Below, piece by piece: positions 36,082 to 45,180 of a stretch of DNA of 64,000 nucleotides. Source of the stretch: Verrucomicrobiales bacterium. Lineage in GTDB: Bacteria > Verrucomicrobiota > Verrucomicrobiia > Limisphaerales > UBA1100. The position numbers and the translations under genes are program-made. Positions within the stretch are counted from its first letter, which is position 1, and each line of letters begins with the position of its first letter. Below the pieces are notes generated by a model. That model was not told where the DNA came from. It saw only the letters and a list, made by a program, of their open reading frames with translations, and made no database searches. The DNA lies in NCBI GenBank assembly GCA_005809105.1, contig SYLI01000066.1, positions 1 through 64,000 of the forward strand, written 5' to 3'.

Positions 36082-37266
36082 TTAGCGCACGACTTCCAGC
36101 GCGAATCCCTTGAGGTATTGCGTCTCGGGGATGGCCGGGAGAATCGGGTGGTCAGGCGACTGGGTGTACGTCTCGCGCAGGCGCAACGTGCGCCGGGCAT
36201 CGCGCGCGGCGTCCAGGATCACCTCCATAAAGAGCGCTCCGTCCACGTGGTGCGAGCAGCAGAAGGTGGCCAGCAGTCCGCCCGGAGCCAGCAGGCGAAG
36301 CGCGCGCAGGTGGATTTCCTTATAGCCCCGGAGCGCATCGGCCACCGCAGCGCGGTTGCGGGTGAACGAGGGCGGATCGAGAATGATGACATCAAAGCTG
36401 CCCGCCTGCGAAGGCGCGGCCTTCAACCACTCAAAGACGTTGGCTTGCTCAAACTCGCAGCGCGCCTCCACGGAATTGAGCTTCGCGTTGGCGGCGGCGC
36501 CAGCCAGCGCCGCTGCGGATTGATCGAGTGCGCTCACCTTGAGTGCGCCGGCCGCAGCGGCATGAATGGCAAATCCGCCTTGGAAGGTGAAACAATCCAA
36601 CACCCGCGCCCCACGGCAATGCCGCGCGACAAGCGCATGGTTCACCTGCTGATCCAGATAGGCGCCGGTCTTGTGTCCGCCCAGCACGTCGGCAAGGAAA
36701 GTCATGCCGCCCAGTCGCACCGTGAGAGATGGGGAGAGGATTCCCTCGATGATGCCTGTGCTGGGAGGAAGTCCCTCGAATTGGCGTGCCGCCGTGTCTC
36801 CGCGCTCCACGATGGCCTCGGGCGTAAAGATCGTGCGCAAGGCGGCCAGAATCGCCGGCTTGCACCGTTCCATTCCGGCCGAGGTGATTTGGATGACGAG
36901 GCACGACTCGTACCGGTCCACGATAAGGCCACTTAGGAAATCGGCCTCGGAATTGACCACGCGGCAGGTGGTGGCGCCTGGCAACAGGCGCTCGCGCAGG
37001 TCGCGCGCCGCACGAATGCGTTGGGTGAAAAAGGACTCGTCCGGAGCGACACGTTCGTCTGCGATCAGCCGCACGGCAATCTTGGAAGTCTCGTTATAAA
37101 ATCCGCAGCCCAGAAACCGGTTGCGGTGGTCTTTCACTTGCACCCAATCTCCCGTGGTCGCCGGCCGGGTGAGGCGTTCGATGGCAGCCCGGTAAATCCA
37201 CGGATGTCCGGCAGCCACGCGTTGGGCGCCATGCGGGCACAGAAGAACGGCGGGAAGGGGAGTCAT
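36082..37266 (-). CDS. rlmI: 23S rRNA (cytosine-5)-methyltransferase RlmI-like
   Basis: From ATG 37266 the protein is 394 residues. The N-terminal PUA-like domain is AVLLCPHGAQRVAAGHPWIY. The RlmI-type middle region shows GFYNETSKIAVRL and VDRYESCLVIQ. SAM-binding VLDCFTFQGGFAIHAAAAGA and catalytic IILDPPSFTRNR follow, and CCSHHVD is also typical. RlmI methylates C1962 of 23S rRNA in E. coli; orthology is inferred. It is last in the nadC-birA-coaX-trpA-manC-rlmI run, 10 bp after manC. Confidence 0.9.
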   Translation of the reverse strand: MTPLPAVLLCPHGAQRVAAGHPWIYRAAIERLTRPATTGDWVQVKDHRNRFLGCGFYNETSKIAVRLIADERVAPDESFFTQRIRAARDLRERLLPGATTCRVVNSEADFLSGLIVDRYESCLVIQITSAGMERCKPAILAALRTIFTPEAIVERGDTAARQFEGLPPSTGIIEGILSPSLTVRLGGMTFLADVLGGHKTGAYLDQQVNHALVARHCRGARVLDCFTFQGGFAIHAAAAGALKVSALDQSAAALAGAAANAKLNSVEARCEFEQANVFEWLKAAPSQAGSFDVIILDPPSFTRNRAAVADALRGYKEIHLRALRLLAPGGLLATFCCSHHVDGALFMEVILDAARDARRTLRLRETYTQSPDHPILPAIPETQYLKGFALEVVR

Positions 37267-37276
37267 GCCGATGGCT

Positions 37277-38416
37277 TCAGAGCAACGAGGCGTGGGCTTT
37301 GTTCGCCGCCAGTTGCGCAACAAGTTCACGCACCTGCTGTGCGGCCTTCTTGTGCGCAACCAAGGTCGTGTCGTCGGTGTGAACAATCACGCAGTCGCGC
37401 AACCCCACCACCGCCACGAGCTGCCGGCGCGGCCCCTTTCGCATGTCGAGAATCAGATTTCGTGCTGCGTCCACCAGCACCGCGTCGGCCTCAACACAGT
37501 TGCCGGCGGGGTCCGCCTTCATGTGACGGGCCAGCGCGGGCCATGAGCCCAGGTCATCCCATGGAAAATCGCCATCGGCGACGACGACGTTCTGCGCGTG
37601 CTCCATCACGGCGTAGTCGAAGGACACGCGACGCAGCGCAGGGTAATCACGTGCCAGCGCGGCGCGCAGCTTTGTGGGTTGGGCGGCAATCCTAAACCAA
37701 CGCTCGCAGGCGGCGTGCAATTCCTTCTGATGCTTGAGCAGGCTCTCCACAATGGTAGGAAAGGAAAAAACGAAGAGCCCCGCATTCCAGCGATGAACAC
37801 CGCTGTTGAGAAATTCCACGGCGCGATCAAGCTGCGGCTTTTCAACAAATCGTTCTGCGCGATGGAAGGCCGTGCGGTAAGGCTTGCAGCTGCGGGGCGG
37901 TGGCAGAGTCTCGCCCACTTGAATGTAGCCGTAGCTGGTGGCGGGCTCCGTGGGCTTGATGCCGACCGTGACAATGGCTTGTCCGCGCGACGCCAGATCC
38001 ATGCTGTCCATGAGAATGCGCGTGAAGGCCTTGGTGCCCTGATCGGGAATCACATGATCGGCGGGCAGCACCGCGATTACGGCGGTGGCAGCGCGCGATC
38101 CAGCCAGCGCTGCGCCGAGCGCAATGGCGACGGCCGTGTCGCGCCCACAGGGTTCGGCCACAATATTGGCTTTGGGCAGGGCGGGCAGCTGCTTACTCAT
38201 GGCAGCCACCTGCGACTCTTGCGTGATGACGAAGATGTTTTTGGGAGGCGCGAGAGTGCGGGCGCGATCAAAGGTCTGCTGGATCAGCGATTTCTTGCCC
38301 ACCAGCGCCAGCAAGGGTTTTGGCGACTTCTCGCGGCTGAGCGGCCAAAAACGCTCGCCGCGCCCGCCCGCGAGGATGAGCACGAACCGGGGAGAGTCCG
38401 TAGATTTGCCCGCCAT
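37277..38416 (-). CDS. manC: Mannose-1-phosphate guanylyltransferase
   Basis: ManC makes GDP-mannose from mannose-1-phosphate and GTP. The 379-residue protein has the nucleotidyltransferase motif ILAGGRGERFWPLSREKSPK (pyrophosphorylase signature), NIVAEPCGRDTAVAIALGA, VLPADHVI and the ERFVEKPQLDRA motif. It lacks the C-terminal isomerase domain of bifunctional ManC, so mannose-6-phosphate isomerase must be separate. It is 8 bp after trpA and 10 bp before rlmI. Confidence 0.93.
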   Translation of the reverse strand: MAGKSTDSPRFVLILAGGRGERFWPLSREKSPKPLLALVGKKSLIQQTFDRARTLAPPKNIFVITQESQVAAMSKQLPALPKANIVAEPCGRDTAVAIALGAALAGSRAATAVIAVLPADHVIPDQGTKAFTRILMDSMDLASRGQAIVTVGIKPTEPATSYGYIQVGETLPPPRSCKPYRTAFHRAERFVEKPQLDRAVEFLNSGVHRWNAGLFVFSFPTIVESLLKHQKELHAACERWFRIAAQPTKLRAALARDYPALRRVSFDYAVMEHAQNVVVADGDFPWDDLGSWPALARHMKADPAGNCVEADAVLVDAARNLILDMRKGPRRQLVAVVGLRDCVIVHTDDTTLVAHKKAAQQVRELVAQLAANKAHASLL

Positions 38417-38424
38417 GATTAGCC

Positions 38425-39222
38425 TCAATTCCTAACCGCACTTACCAAGGGATTCACGAAGGCCGCGATGCGTTGGGGCAACGCTGCATCCTGACCCATC
38501 TGCGCCATCTCGTTGACGATGGCGCTGCCCACCACCACCGCTTCGCCGTGCGCGGCTACGGCGCGGGCTTGCTCGGCATTGGAGATGCCAAAGCCCACGG
38601 CTACCGGCAGCGTGGAATGTCGGCGGATGCAGGACAGCATCGGGGCAATGCCCGCAGAGAGGGTGGCTTGCATTCCCGTCACACCTTCGCGCGAGACGTA
38701 GTAGAGAAACCCACTGCCAAGGCGCGCGATGGTCTGCACGCGTTCTTCCGGTGTGGTGGGTGCGATAAGCCAGATTGCGCAGAGGCTGTGCGAGGCCATC
38801 ACGCGCTGGTAGTCGGCCGCCTCCTCCGGGGGCAAGTCCAGCGCCAGTACGCCATCCACTCCGGCGGCGGCGGCGTCGCGAACAAAAGACTCCAATCCAC
38901 GCTGGTGAATGAGGTTGTAGTAAACGTAGAGAACGATGGGAATCTCGGAAGCGCGCCGGATGGCGGCGACGCAGTCGAAAACTCCGTTGGGCGTCGTGCC
39001 GCTGGCCAAGCCACGTTGCGCAGCCAATTGGTTCACCAATCCATCGGCCAGCGGATCGCTGAAGGGCACGCCCAATTCCAAAATGTCCACACCAGCGCCA
39101 CTCAGCGCCAGAGCCACTTGCTCTGTGGCGGCCAAGTTGGGGTCGCCCGCTGCGATGTAGGCGATGAAGCCCTTCTGACCGGCGGCCCGCAAATCAGCAA
39201 ACCGCTTCTCGATCCGATTCAT
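38425..39222 (-). CDS. trpA: Tryptophan synthase alpha chain
   Basis: TrpA releases indole from indole-glycerol phosphate. The 265-residue TIM barrel contains AYIAAGDPNL, VDILELGVPFSDPLADG with catalytic Glu49 and Asp60, VLALDLPPEEA, FLYYVSREGVTG and VGFGISNAEQARAV. trpB is not in the window, so it is separated from its usual partner. It overlaps coaX by 4 bp (ATGA). Confidence 0.95.
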   Translation of the reverse strand: MNRIEKRFADLRAAGQKGFIAYIAAGDPNLAATEQVALALSGAGVDILELGVPFSDPLADGLVNQLAAQRGLASGTTPNGVFDCVAAIRRASEIPIVLYVYYNLIHQRGLESFVRDAAAAGVDGVLALDLPPEEAADYQRVMASHSLCAIWLIAPTTPEERVQTIARLGSGFLYYVSREGVTGMQATLSAGIAPMLSCIRRHSTLPVAVGFGISNAEQARAVAAHGEAVVVGSAIVNEMAQMGQDAALPQRIAAFVNPLVSAVRN

Positions 39223-39992
39223 GCAACTTTTGGCGCACGCAGGGCGGCCGTCGCCGGCAACGTGAGACGCAACCCCTCCAGTGTCAGCTTGGGGTCGATG
39301 CGGGTGATTTCCGGGATGGAACGGGCGAGGATTTCCGCCGTACCGCCCGTGGCGATGACGGGCATTTTCCCGACGCCCAACTCCTGCTGAATTTGCTGCA
39401 GCAGCGCACGAACCAACCCGCGATAGCCATGCACGGCACCCACCTGCATGGCAGCGGCCGTGGACTTTCCGATGACGGAGCCAGGCGCAGTGCCGGAGAG
39501 TGTAATGCGCGGCAGAAGCGCGGTCTTCTCGTGAAGGTAATCGGTCATGGCCGAGATCCCGGGCGCAATGATGCCGCCGACGTAGTGGCCGCGACCATCG
39601 ACAATATCGAAGGTGAGGGCCGTGCCGAAGTCGACCACCACCACGGGCCCCTTATTGGTTTCAAGGGCAGCCCGCGCGTTGGCCAGCCGGTCCGGGCCGA
39701 TGCTCTCAGGATCCGGATAGTCGATGGGCACGCCACAGTTTTTGTGCGTCAACAGGGTGGTGGGGATGGGGTGGCAACTTAACCAGAAGCTGGCCTCCTT
39801 GGTGGCACTGGGAACCACGCTGCAAAGCACGGCGTGCTCGCAGTCGGTTTTGCCGATGAAACGGTCCAGCAGCGCTTCGATGCGTCCGTTGGACCAGTCT
39901 TCGGTGCGGAAGTCGCGATCGCGTTTGAGCTTTCCATCGGCGACGATGCATACGTGGGTGTTGGTGTTTCCGATATCAAGTACGAGTTGCAT
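39219..39992 (-). CDS. coaX: Type III pantothenate kinase
   Basis: CoaX phosphorylates pantothenate, the first step of CoA synthesis. The 257-residue protein has LVLDIGNTNTHVC (phosphate loop), VPIDYPDPESIGPDRLANARAA (in part: IGPDRLANA), VVVDFGTALTFDIVD and GGIIAPGISAMTDYL, all typical of type III kinases. It lies 2 bp after birA, a common pairing, and complements the stand-alone coaB at 9.3 kb. Confidence 0.96.
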   Translation of the reverse strand: MQLVLDIGNTNTHVCIVADGKLKRDRDFRTEDWSNGRIEALLDRFIGKTDCEHAVLCSVVPSATKEASFWLSCHPIPTTLLTHKNCGVPIDYPDPESIGPDRLANARAALETNKGPVVVVDFGTALTFDIVDGRGHYVGGIIAPGISAMTDYLHEKTALLPRITLSGTAPGSVIGKSTAAAMQVGAVHGYRGLVRALLQQIQQELGVGKMPVIATGGTAEILARSIPEITRIDPKLTLEGLRLTLPATAALRAPKVA

Positions 39993-39994
39993 AG

Positions 39995-40969
39995 TCAGTT
40001 TTTGATAAGTTGAACATCCCCGCCGGTGATGCGCTCCAAGCGCCCGTGTTCGGTGCGTAGCAAGAGCGCGCCCGATGGGTCAAGCGCCTCGGCGCGTCCA
40101 CGCAGCGTACGCGGACCCTGCGAAATGGCGACTTCCCGGCCCAGTGTCGAGCAGTGGCTCTCCCATTCCTCAGAAACCGAATCAAAATCTCGCGCAAGGA
40201 TGCGCCGGTAGTCGCGGTCTAGCTCGCGCAACACGGCCGCCGCCAATGAGGCGCGATGCACCGGCTTGCCGGCAGCCTGTCGAAGCGAGATGGCCTGCGC
40301 GCGTAGTTCCACTGGAAAGTCAGACGGCGAATGCGAGACGTTTATGCCCATCCCCAGCACTATATGTCGCACATGATCCAAGTCGGCATTGAGTTCTGTC
40401 AGGATGCCGGCCACTTTGCAATCGCGAATCAGGATGTCGTTGGGCCATTTGATGTTCAAGGCAAGCCCAGTCTCGGCATGGAGGGCACGCACCAGCGCCG
40501 TCGCGGCCGCCGCCGTGAGCTGCGTGGTCTCGCTGGGCGCCATCGTGGGCCGTAGCAGAACCGAGAACCAGAGGCCCTTGCCGCGGGCCGACGCCCAATG
40601 ACGGCCAAGCCTTCCGCGGCCCTGCGTCTGGGTTTCCGCGAACACCACCAGCCCCTCCGCATGGCCTTCGCCAGCAAGTTGTTGCACCGCGTCGTTGGTG
40701 GATTCGGTGCGATCCAGCACCCGGATGTCGCGCCCGAGGATGGCGCTGGGATTTAGGCGAGCCCGCAGGTCGGGTGCGAACAGGGCGTCGGGCGACTGCA
40801 GCAGGCGGTAGCCTTCGTGCGGATTGGCCGCAATGTCATAGCCAAGAGCGCGCAGGGCCTCGATGCGCGCCCAGACTGCCGTGCGACTCACTCCCAATCG
40901 CCGGCACAAATCGGCGCCGGACACGCCATGCTCGGCCTCGTAGAGCGCCCTTAAAATGTGCGTGTCCAA
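39995..40969 (-). CDS. birA: Bifunctional biotin-protein ligase/biotin operon repressor BirA
   Basis: The 324-residue protein has an N-terminal winged helix (ADLCRRLGVSRTAVWARIEALRALGY in part: RLGVSRTAVWARI), so it can act as repressor as well as ligase. The catalytic domain shows TESTNDAVQQLAGEG, FAETQTQGRGRLGRHWAS, LWFSVLLRP, IKWPNDILI and KVAGILTELN. A small C-domain follows. It is 2 bp from both nadC and coaX. No bio genes are nearby, so its regulatory target is elsewhere if it exists. Confidence 0.95.
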   Translation of the reverse strand: MDTHILRALYEAEHGVSGADLCRRLGVSRTAVWARIEALRALGYDIAANPHEGYRLLQSPDALFAPDLRARLNPSAILGRDIRVLDRTESTNDAVQQLAGEGHAEGLVVFAETQTQGRGRLGRHWASARGKGLWFSVLLRPTMAPSETTQLTAAAATALVRALHAETGLALNIKWPNDILIRDCKVAGILTELNADLDHVRHIVLGMGINVSHSPSDFPVELRAQAISLRQAAGKPVHRASLAAAVLRELDRDYRRILARDFDSVSEEWESHCSTLGREVAISQGPRTLRGRAEALDPSGALLLRTEHGRLERITGGDVQLIKN

Positions 40970-40971
40970 TG

Positions 40972-41829
40972 TCAGGGGAGCGCCTCCAATTCCATGGAAA
41001 TGTCCACCGCCCGGGGCGAATGAGTCAATGCGCCCACGGAGATAAAATCCACGCCCGTCTCCGCCACGGCCCTGATGTTGTCCAAAGTTATGCCGCCGCT
41101 GGCCTCGAGCTTGATCTTCCCTGAAAGTTCGCGCACCGCTTGGCGAAGGCGCGCCAGATCCATGTTGTCGAGCAACACCATGTCGGCCTTGTGTTCAGCA
41201 GCCTCGCGCGCCTGTTGGAGGGTGTCGGCCTCCACCACAACAACGAGGTGCGGCCAGCAGGTCCGCGCGCGGGAGATGGCGGCAGCCACCGGGTTAGGCG
41301 AGGCGTCTTGCAAGGCAGCCAGATGATTGTCCTTGATCAGCACGCGGTCGAAAAGTCCCATGCGATGATTGGTGGCGCCACCGCAATGAGTGGCGTGTTT
41401 TTCAAGAACCCGCCATCCAGGAGTGGTCTTTCGCGTATCCAATAGCGTGGCGCGCGTGCCTTCGATGGCAGCAACGTACTTGGCAGTGAGCGTGGCGATG
41501 CCGCAGAGGCGCTGTAGAAAATTGAGCGCGGTGCGTTCGGCTGACAGCAGCGCGCGCGTTGGCCCCGCAAGCCGCATCAGCACGGCGTCTTTGGAGAGAG
41601 ACTGCCCCTCGAGGGCGAGGGCACTGACCTCCACCGTGGGGCAGACGGCTTCGAACACACATTGCGTCACCGAAAGCCCGGCGACATGCAGTGGCTCGCG
41701 CGCCACGAGCGTAGCGCGTGAGCGCATCGAATCGGGGATGAGCGCCAGGCTCGTGACATCGCCGCTGCCGATATCCTCGGCCAACGCCCGTGTCACTAGG
41801 TCCTCAAAATCCTCCCGACGCAGGGACAT
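40972..41829 (-). CDS. nadC: Nicotinate-nucleotide pyrophosphorylase (carboxylating)
   Basis: NadC converts quinolinate and PRPP to nicotinate mononucleotide. From ATG 41829 the protein is 285 residues. EDIGSGDVTSLALIP, ERTALNFLQRLCGIATLT (in part: ALNFLQRLCGIAT), DTRKTTPGWRVLEKHA, GGATNHRMGLFDRVLIKDNH (in part: HRMGLFDRVLIKDNH), EADTL, LLDNM and LEASGGI are canonical. It heads the six-gene minus-strand run; the promoter should lie in the 124 bp shared with divergent msrP. Confidence 0.96.
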   Translation of the reverse strand: MSLRREDFEDLVTRALAEDIGSGDVTSLALIPDSMRSRATLVAREPLHVAGLSVTQCVFEAVCPTVEVSALALEGQSLSKDAVLMRLAGPTRALLSAERTALNFLQRLCGIATLTAKYVAAIEGTRATLLDTRKTTPGWRVLEKHATHCGGATNHRMGLFDRVLIKDNHLAALQDASPNPVAAAISRARTCWPHLVVVVEADTLQQAREAAEHKADMVLLDNMDLARLRQAVRELSGKIKLEASGGITLDNIRAVAETGVDFISVGALTHSPRAVDISMELEALP

Positions 41830-41953
41830 TGGTGGAGCATGGCGTCGGGGCGAGGGAGGTTGGAAGAAAAAAGGCAATGTGGCCCAAGGAGCATTGTGAA
41901 GAAGCGAACGAGAATTGGTGTGAATTTTTGTCCGCTTCAGGCCACTATATGAC

Positions 41954-42907
41954 ATGGCGAATTTCATCCGCCGGCCGGATTGGTTCATCCCCGAGTCTCA
42001 GGTGACCCCTGAGGCGGTTTACCATAACCGTCGCGAATTCTTAACCGCGATGGGATTCGTGGGCGCCACAGCCCTTGTGGAGAACGCATTGGAAGCGGCC
42101 ACGGCGAAGGACAATCTGGCACTCTACCCTGGAAAGGAGACGGCGTACAAAGTCGCGGTAAAGCAAACGCCCGAGGAGTGGGCGATCGGGTACAACAACT
42201 TCTACGAGTTTCACACGCGCAAGGAACTGGTGAGCCACCCGCAAATCATCGGCAAGTTTCTCACCGAACCCTGGCGCCTGCGGATTGACGGCATGGTGGA
42301 AAAGCCGTGGGTGGGCGATGCCCAGGATTTGATTGCCCAGATGGGAAAGAAGGGCGTGATCGAGCAGCGCGTGTACCGTTTCAGATGTGTGGAAGCGTGG
42401 TCCATGATTTGTCCGTGGACGGGGTTTTCGCTGAGCAAGGTGCTGGAGTTGGTCGAGCCCAAGAAGTCAGCCAAGTTCGTGCGGTTTGAAACCTTCTTCG
42501 ACCCCCGCATGGCGCCGGGCTTTCAGGCGCTTCGCGGTTATCCCTGGCCTTACACTGAAGGACTGCGCATCGACGAAGCCGCCCACGAACTGGCCTTTGT
42601 CGCCACAGGCATGTACGGTAAACCGCTGCCGCGACAAAACGGCGCGCCGCTTCGCATGGTGGTTCCGTGGAAGTATGGCTACAAGAGCATCAAGTCCATC
42701 GTCCGCATCGAATTTACCGACAAGCAGCCCAAGACCCTCTGGGAATCACTGGCCCCCGATGAGTATCCCTTTGAGTCCAATGTGAACCCCGCCGTGCCGC
42801 ACCCACGCTGGTCGCAGGCCACCGAGCGGCGGCTGGGCACCGACGAGCGCGTGGCGACCATCAAATACAATGGGTACTCCGCGCAGGTGGCCGCGCTTTA
42901 CAAATAG
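41954..42907 (+). CDS. msrP: Protein-methionine-sulfoxide reductase catalytic subunit MsrP
   Basis: MsrP (YedY) is a periplasmic molybdopterin enzyme reducing methionine sulfoxide in exported proteins. The 317-residue sequence has a twin-arginine signal (HNRREFLTAMGFVGATA, about residues 24-40), the molybdenum-ligating Cys in YRFRCVEAWSM (about Cys145), and GFQALRGYPWPYTEGL and VPWKYGYKSIKSIV. msrQ, the usual haem partner, is not adjacent, so another electron donor or a distant msrQ is needed. It is divergent from nadC. Confidence 0.95.
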   Translation: MANFIRRPDWFIPESQVTPEAVYHNRREFLTAMGFVGATALVENALEAATAKDNLALYPGKETAYKVAVKQTPEEWAIGYNNFYEFHTRKELVSHPQIIGKFLTEPWRLRIDGMVEKPWVGDAQDLIAQMGKKGVIEQRVYRFRCVEAWSMICPWTGFSLSKVLELVEPKKSAKFVRFETFFDPRMAPGFQALRGYPWPYTEGLRIDEAAHELAFVATGMYGKPLPRQNGAPLRMVVPWKYGYKSIKSIVRIEFTDKQPKTLWESLAPDEYPFESNVNPAVPHPRWSQATERRLGTDERVATIKYNGYSAQVAALYK

Positions 42908-42931
42908 TCCCGGGCAAGTTTTTCTTCGCCC

Positions 42932-44335
42932 ATGCCGGTGCCGGTGCTCACTCTCGCGCAGATGCGCGAATGGGAGGCGATCTCTTGGCGTGCGGGGCGT
43001 TCCATCAGCACTGTGATAAGTTTGGCAGGCACCGCCCTGGCGCGGCAGGCACTGCGCATGACGCAGCCGGGCGATTCGATTCTGGTGCTTGCCGGAAAGG
43101 GCAACAATGGCGCCGATGCCAAAAGAGCCATTGAACACCTTGCAGATCGCCGTGTGCGCCTGCTTGAAATCTCCGATCCTGCGCCCGCCCGGGAGGAGCT
43201 GGCCGTTCAGCTTGCATCCCCAACGGCGCTGGTGATGGACGGCCTCTTTGGCATCGGCCTTAACCGCCCCTTGGATGCATACTGGGTGGAACTCTTGGAG
43301 CAGGTGAATCTAGCCGGGCATCCGGTGCTGGCAGTAGACGTACCTTCGGGCCTCTGTGCCGATACCGGGCGGCCGTTGCCTGTAGCCATACGCGCCCACG
43401 TTACTTTGACATTGGGCGCTCCCAAGGCCGGATGCCTCACTCCATCGGCCAGCCCTTTTGTGGGGCGACTTGAGCTCGCCGCCGACATCGGCCTTGTCCC
43501 GTGCCCGGCCTCGGGCGAACTGCTGTGGACGCTGCCGGGTGACTTTGCAGGACTGCCGCCCGCACGCCCGGTTGATTCGCACAAGGGAAGTTGGGGGCAC
43601 GTGACGATCCTTGCGGGGAGCACCGGCTATCACGGCGCTGCGGTTTTGGCGGCGCGGGGGGCATTGGCGGCGCGGCCCGGATTGGTGTCCGTCATCACTC
43701 CTCCGGCCGTGTATGTGCCAGTCGCAAGCCAGTTGCAGGCGGCGATGGTGCATCCGTGCTCCGCCGGGGCGCTGCAGCGAGTGCAGCAATCTTGCGCCTT
43801 CGTCATTGGGCCTGGGCTTGCAGGCGTAGACGTCACCACGGAATTGAAAGAGGCCGCCGCGCAAATCTGGCGTCAGGCCGCCGGCCCGGTTCTGGCCGAT
43901 GCCAGTGCTTTAGATTGGCTGCCTCTGCGGGAATTTCCAACGAGAGCCATCCGGGTCATCACACCGCACCCGGGCGAGGCAGCTCGCCTGCTGGATTGCG
44001 ACACGTCGCGAGTGCAGGCCGACCGATGCAATGCCTTGAGACAACTGACGTCGAGTGCGGGAGGCTCATGGGTGGTGTTGAAAGGGCGCCACACGCTCAT
44101 CGGTGCGACGGGTGGGCCCATCTGGGTGAATCCCAGCGGCAACCCGATGCTCTCCCAGGGAGGAAGCGGCGATGTGCTGGCAGGATTTCTGGGCGGCCTT
44201 CTTGCTCAGCCATGGGGTCGGCAGGATGCAGGGCAAACGCTTCGATTTGGTGTGTGGCACCACGGCGACGCGGCCGATCGCCTCTCCCAAAGGCGCGCGG
44301 GTTGGGGGATGGAGGAATTGCTCGGCGCACTTTGA
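42932..44335 (+). CDS. nnr: Bifunctional NAD(P)H-hydrate epimerase / ADP-dependent dehydratase
   Basis: This enzyme repairs hydrated NADH and NADPH. The 467-residue protein contains the epimerase domain (SILVLAGKGNNGADAKRAIEHL in part: LAGKGNNGADAK; VMDGLFGIGL; LAVDVPSGLCADTG) then the ribokinase-like dehydratase: HKGSWGHVTILAGSTGYHGA (in part), RAIRVITPHPGEAARLL, VLKGRHTLIG and GNPMLSQGGSGDVLAGFL. The epimerase active-site segment before residue 60 appears intact but somewhat short. It is 24 bp after msrP. Confidence 0.95.
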   Translation: MPVPVLTLAQMREWEAISWRAGRSISTVISLAGTALARQALRMTQPGDSILVLAGKGNNGADAKRAIEHLADRRVRLLEISDPAPAREELAVQLASPTALVMDGLFGIGLNRPLDAYWVELLEQVNLAGHPVLAVDVPSGLCADTGRPLPVAIRAHVTLTLGAPKAGCLTPSASPFVGRLELAADIGLVPCPASGELLWTLPGDFAGLPPARPVDSHKGSWGHVTILAGSTGYHGAAVLAARGALAARPGLVSVITPPAVYVPVASQLQAAMVHPCSAGALQRVQQSCAFVIGPGLAGVDVTTELKEAAAQIWRQAAGPVLADASALDWLPLREFPTRAIRVITPHPGEAARLLDCDTSRVQADRCNALRQLTSSAGGSWVVLKGRHTLIGATGGPIWVNPSGNPMLSQGGSGDVLAGFLGGLLAQPWGRQDAGQTLRFGVWHHGDAADRLSQRRAGWGMEELLGAL

Positions 44336-44388
44336 TCCGGCCCTTTTTGTTTGTCGATGGGCCTCAAGCGTGGTTTGCTCCGCACACG

Positions 44389-45180
44389 ATGCGCAGGCGG
44401 CTGGAAGTCTTGGTGCTGCTCGTGGCGCTGACATTGGGGATGGCACACGCGGGCTGGGGCGCAGCTGCTGCCAGCGGGGGTTCATCCGTGCAGTCCACCA
44501 TCCCCGAGGCGCCCCTTGAAGCGTTGGGGAAGAAGCCTCCACTCCCGCCTTTGCAGACCGAATCGTGGCCGGGATTGCCGCCGGGTTTTTCGCAGCGCTC
44601 TAGCAGCGACCACCCGGCCGGCACCTTCCTCTCGGCGCTGATCAATCCCATCGCAATCTTTTTTGTCCTGATCCTCGTGGGAGTGAATCTGTACCTGGCG
44701 CGCGAGGTGGCGCATCACTGCCAGCGACCGGTGCGCGCGGTGTGCGCGTGGTCGCTGCTGATGCCCTATGTGGTTCCATTGGTGTTCTTGATGCTGCCGG
44801 ATCCTGACGAATCGGCCGGTGCCGCGGTGGCTTCCCGCAAGTCCGCCCCGTTGGAGGAGGTGGCGCCAGCCGAGGAGGCCGAGGCAGGCGCCGCGAATGC
44901 CGCTCAGGGCTACGCCAATGCCACGGCCTATTTTCACCAAAGCACCACTCGATTTAATAAGCCCTTTTTCGAGCGCGAGCTCATGCGCTTTATGAGGATG
45001 ACGCCCCATGCCACCGAATGGCTGGTGATCCGAACCCGGCAGGAGGAATTGTGGGCTTGCCGGATTATCAGCGCCACGCAGGAAGGCCTGAAGCTGGTGG
45101 TGGCCGCCAATGACGTCTGGGATGAGCGCGAGCTGACCTACTTCAAGATCGTCGAACTCCAAGTCATCCCGGCGGCATGA
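44389..45180 (+). CDS. Membrane protein of unknown function coupled to adk
   Basis: From ATG 44389 the protein is 263 residues: signal peptide (LEVLVLLVALTLGMAHAGWGAAAA), a Pro/Ser-rich stretch, two hydrophobic segments (NPIAIFFVLILVGVNLYL, AWSLLMPYVVPLVFLML), an Ala/Glu-rich linker and a soluble C-domain (YFHQSTTRFNKPFFERELMRF ... LVIRTRQEELWACRIISATQ). The C-domain may be cytoplasmic. I do not recognise the family. Similar proteins with type II secretion or bacterial-pilin-associated names cannot be excluded. The stop overlaps adk as ATGA, so expression is linked. Confidence 0.7.
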   Translation: MRRRLEVLVLLVALTLGMAHAGWGAAAASGGSSVQSTIPEAPLEALGKKPPLPPLQTESWPGLPPGFSQRSSSDHPAGTFLSALINPIAIFFVLILVGVNLYLAREVAHHCQRPVRAVCAWSLLMPYVVPLVFLMLPDPDESAGAAVASRKSAPLEEVAPAEEAEAGAANAAQGYANATAYFHQSTTRFNKPFFERELMRFMRMTPHATEWLVIRTRQEELWACRIISATQEGLKLVVAANDVWDERELTYFKIVELQVIPAA

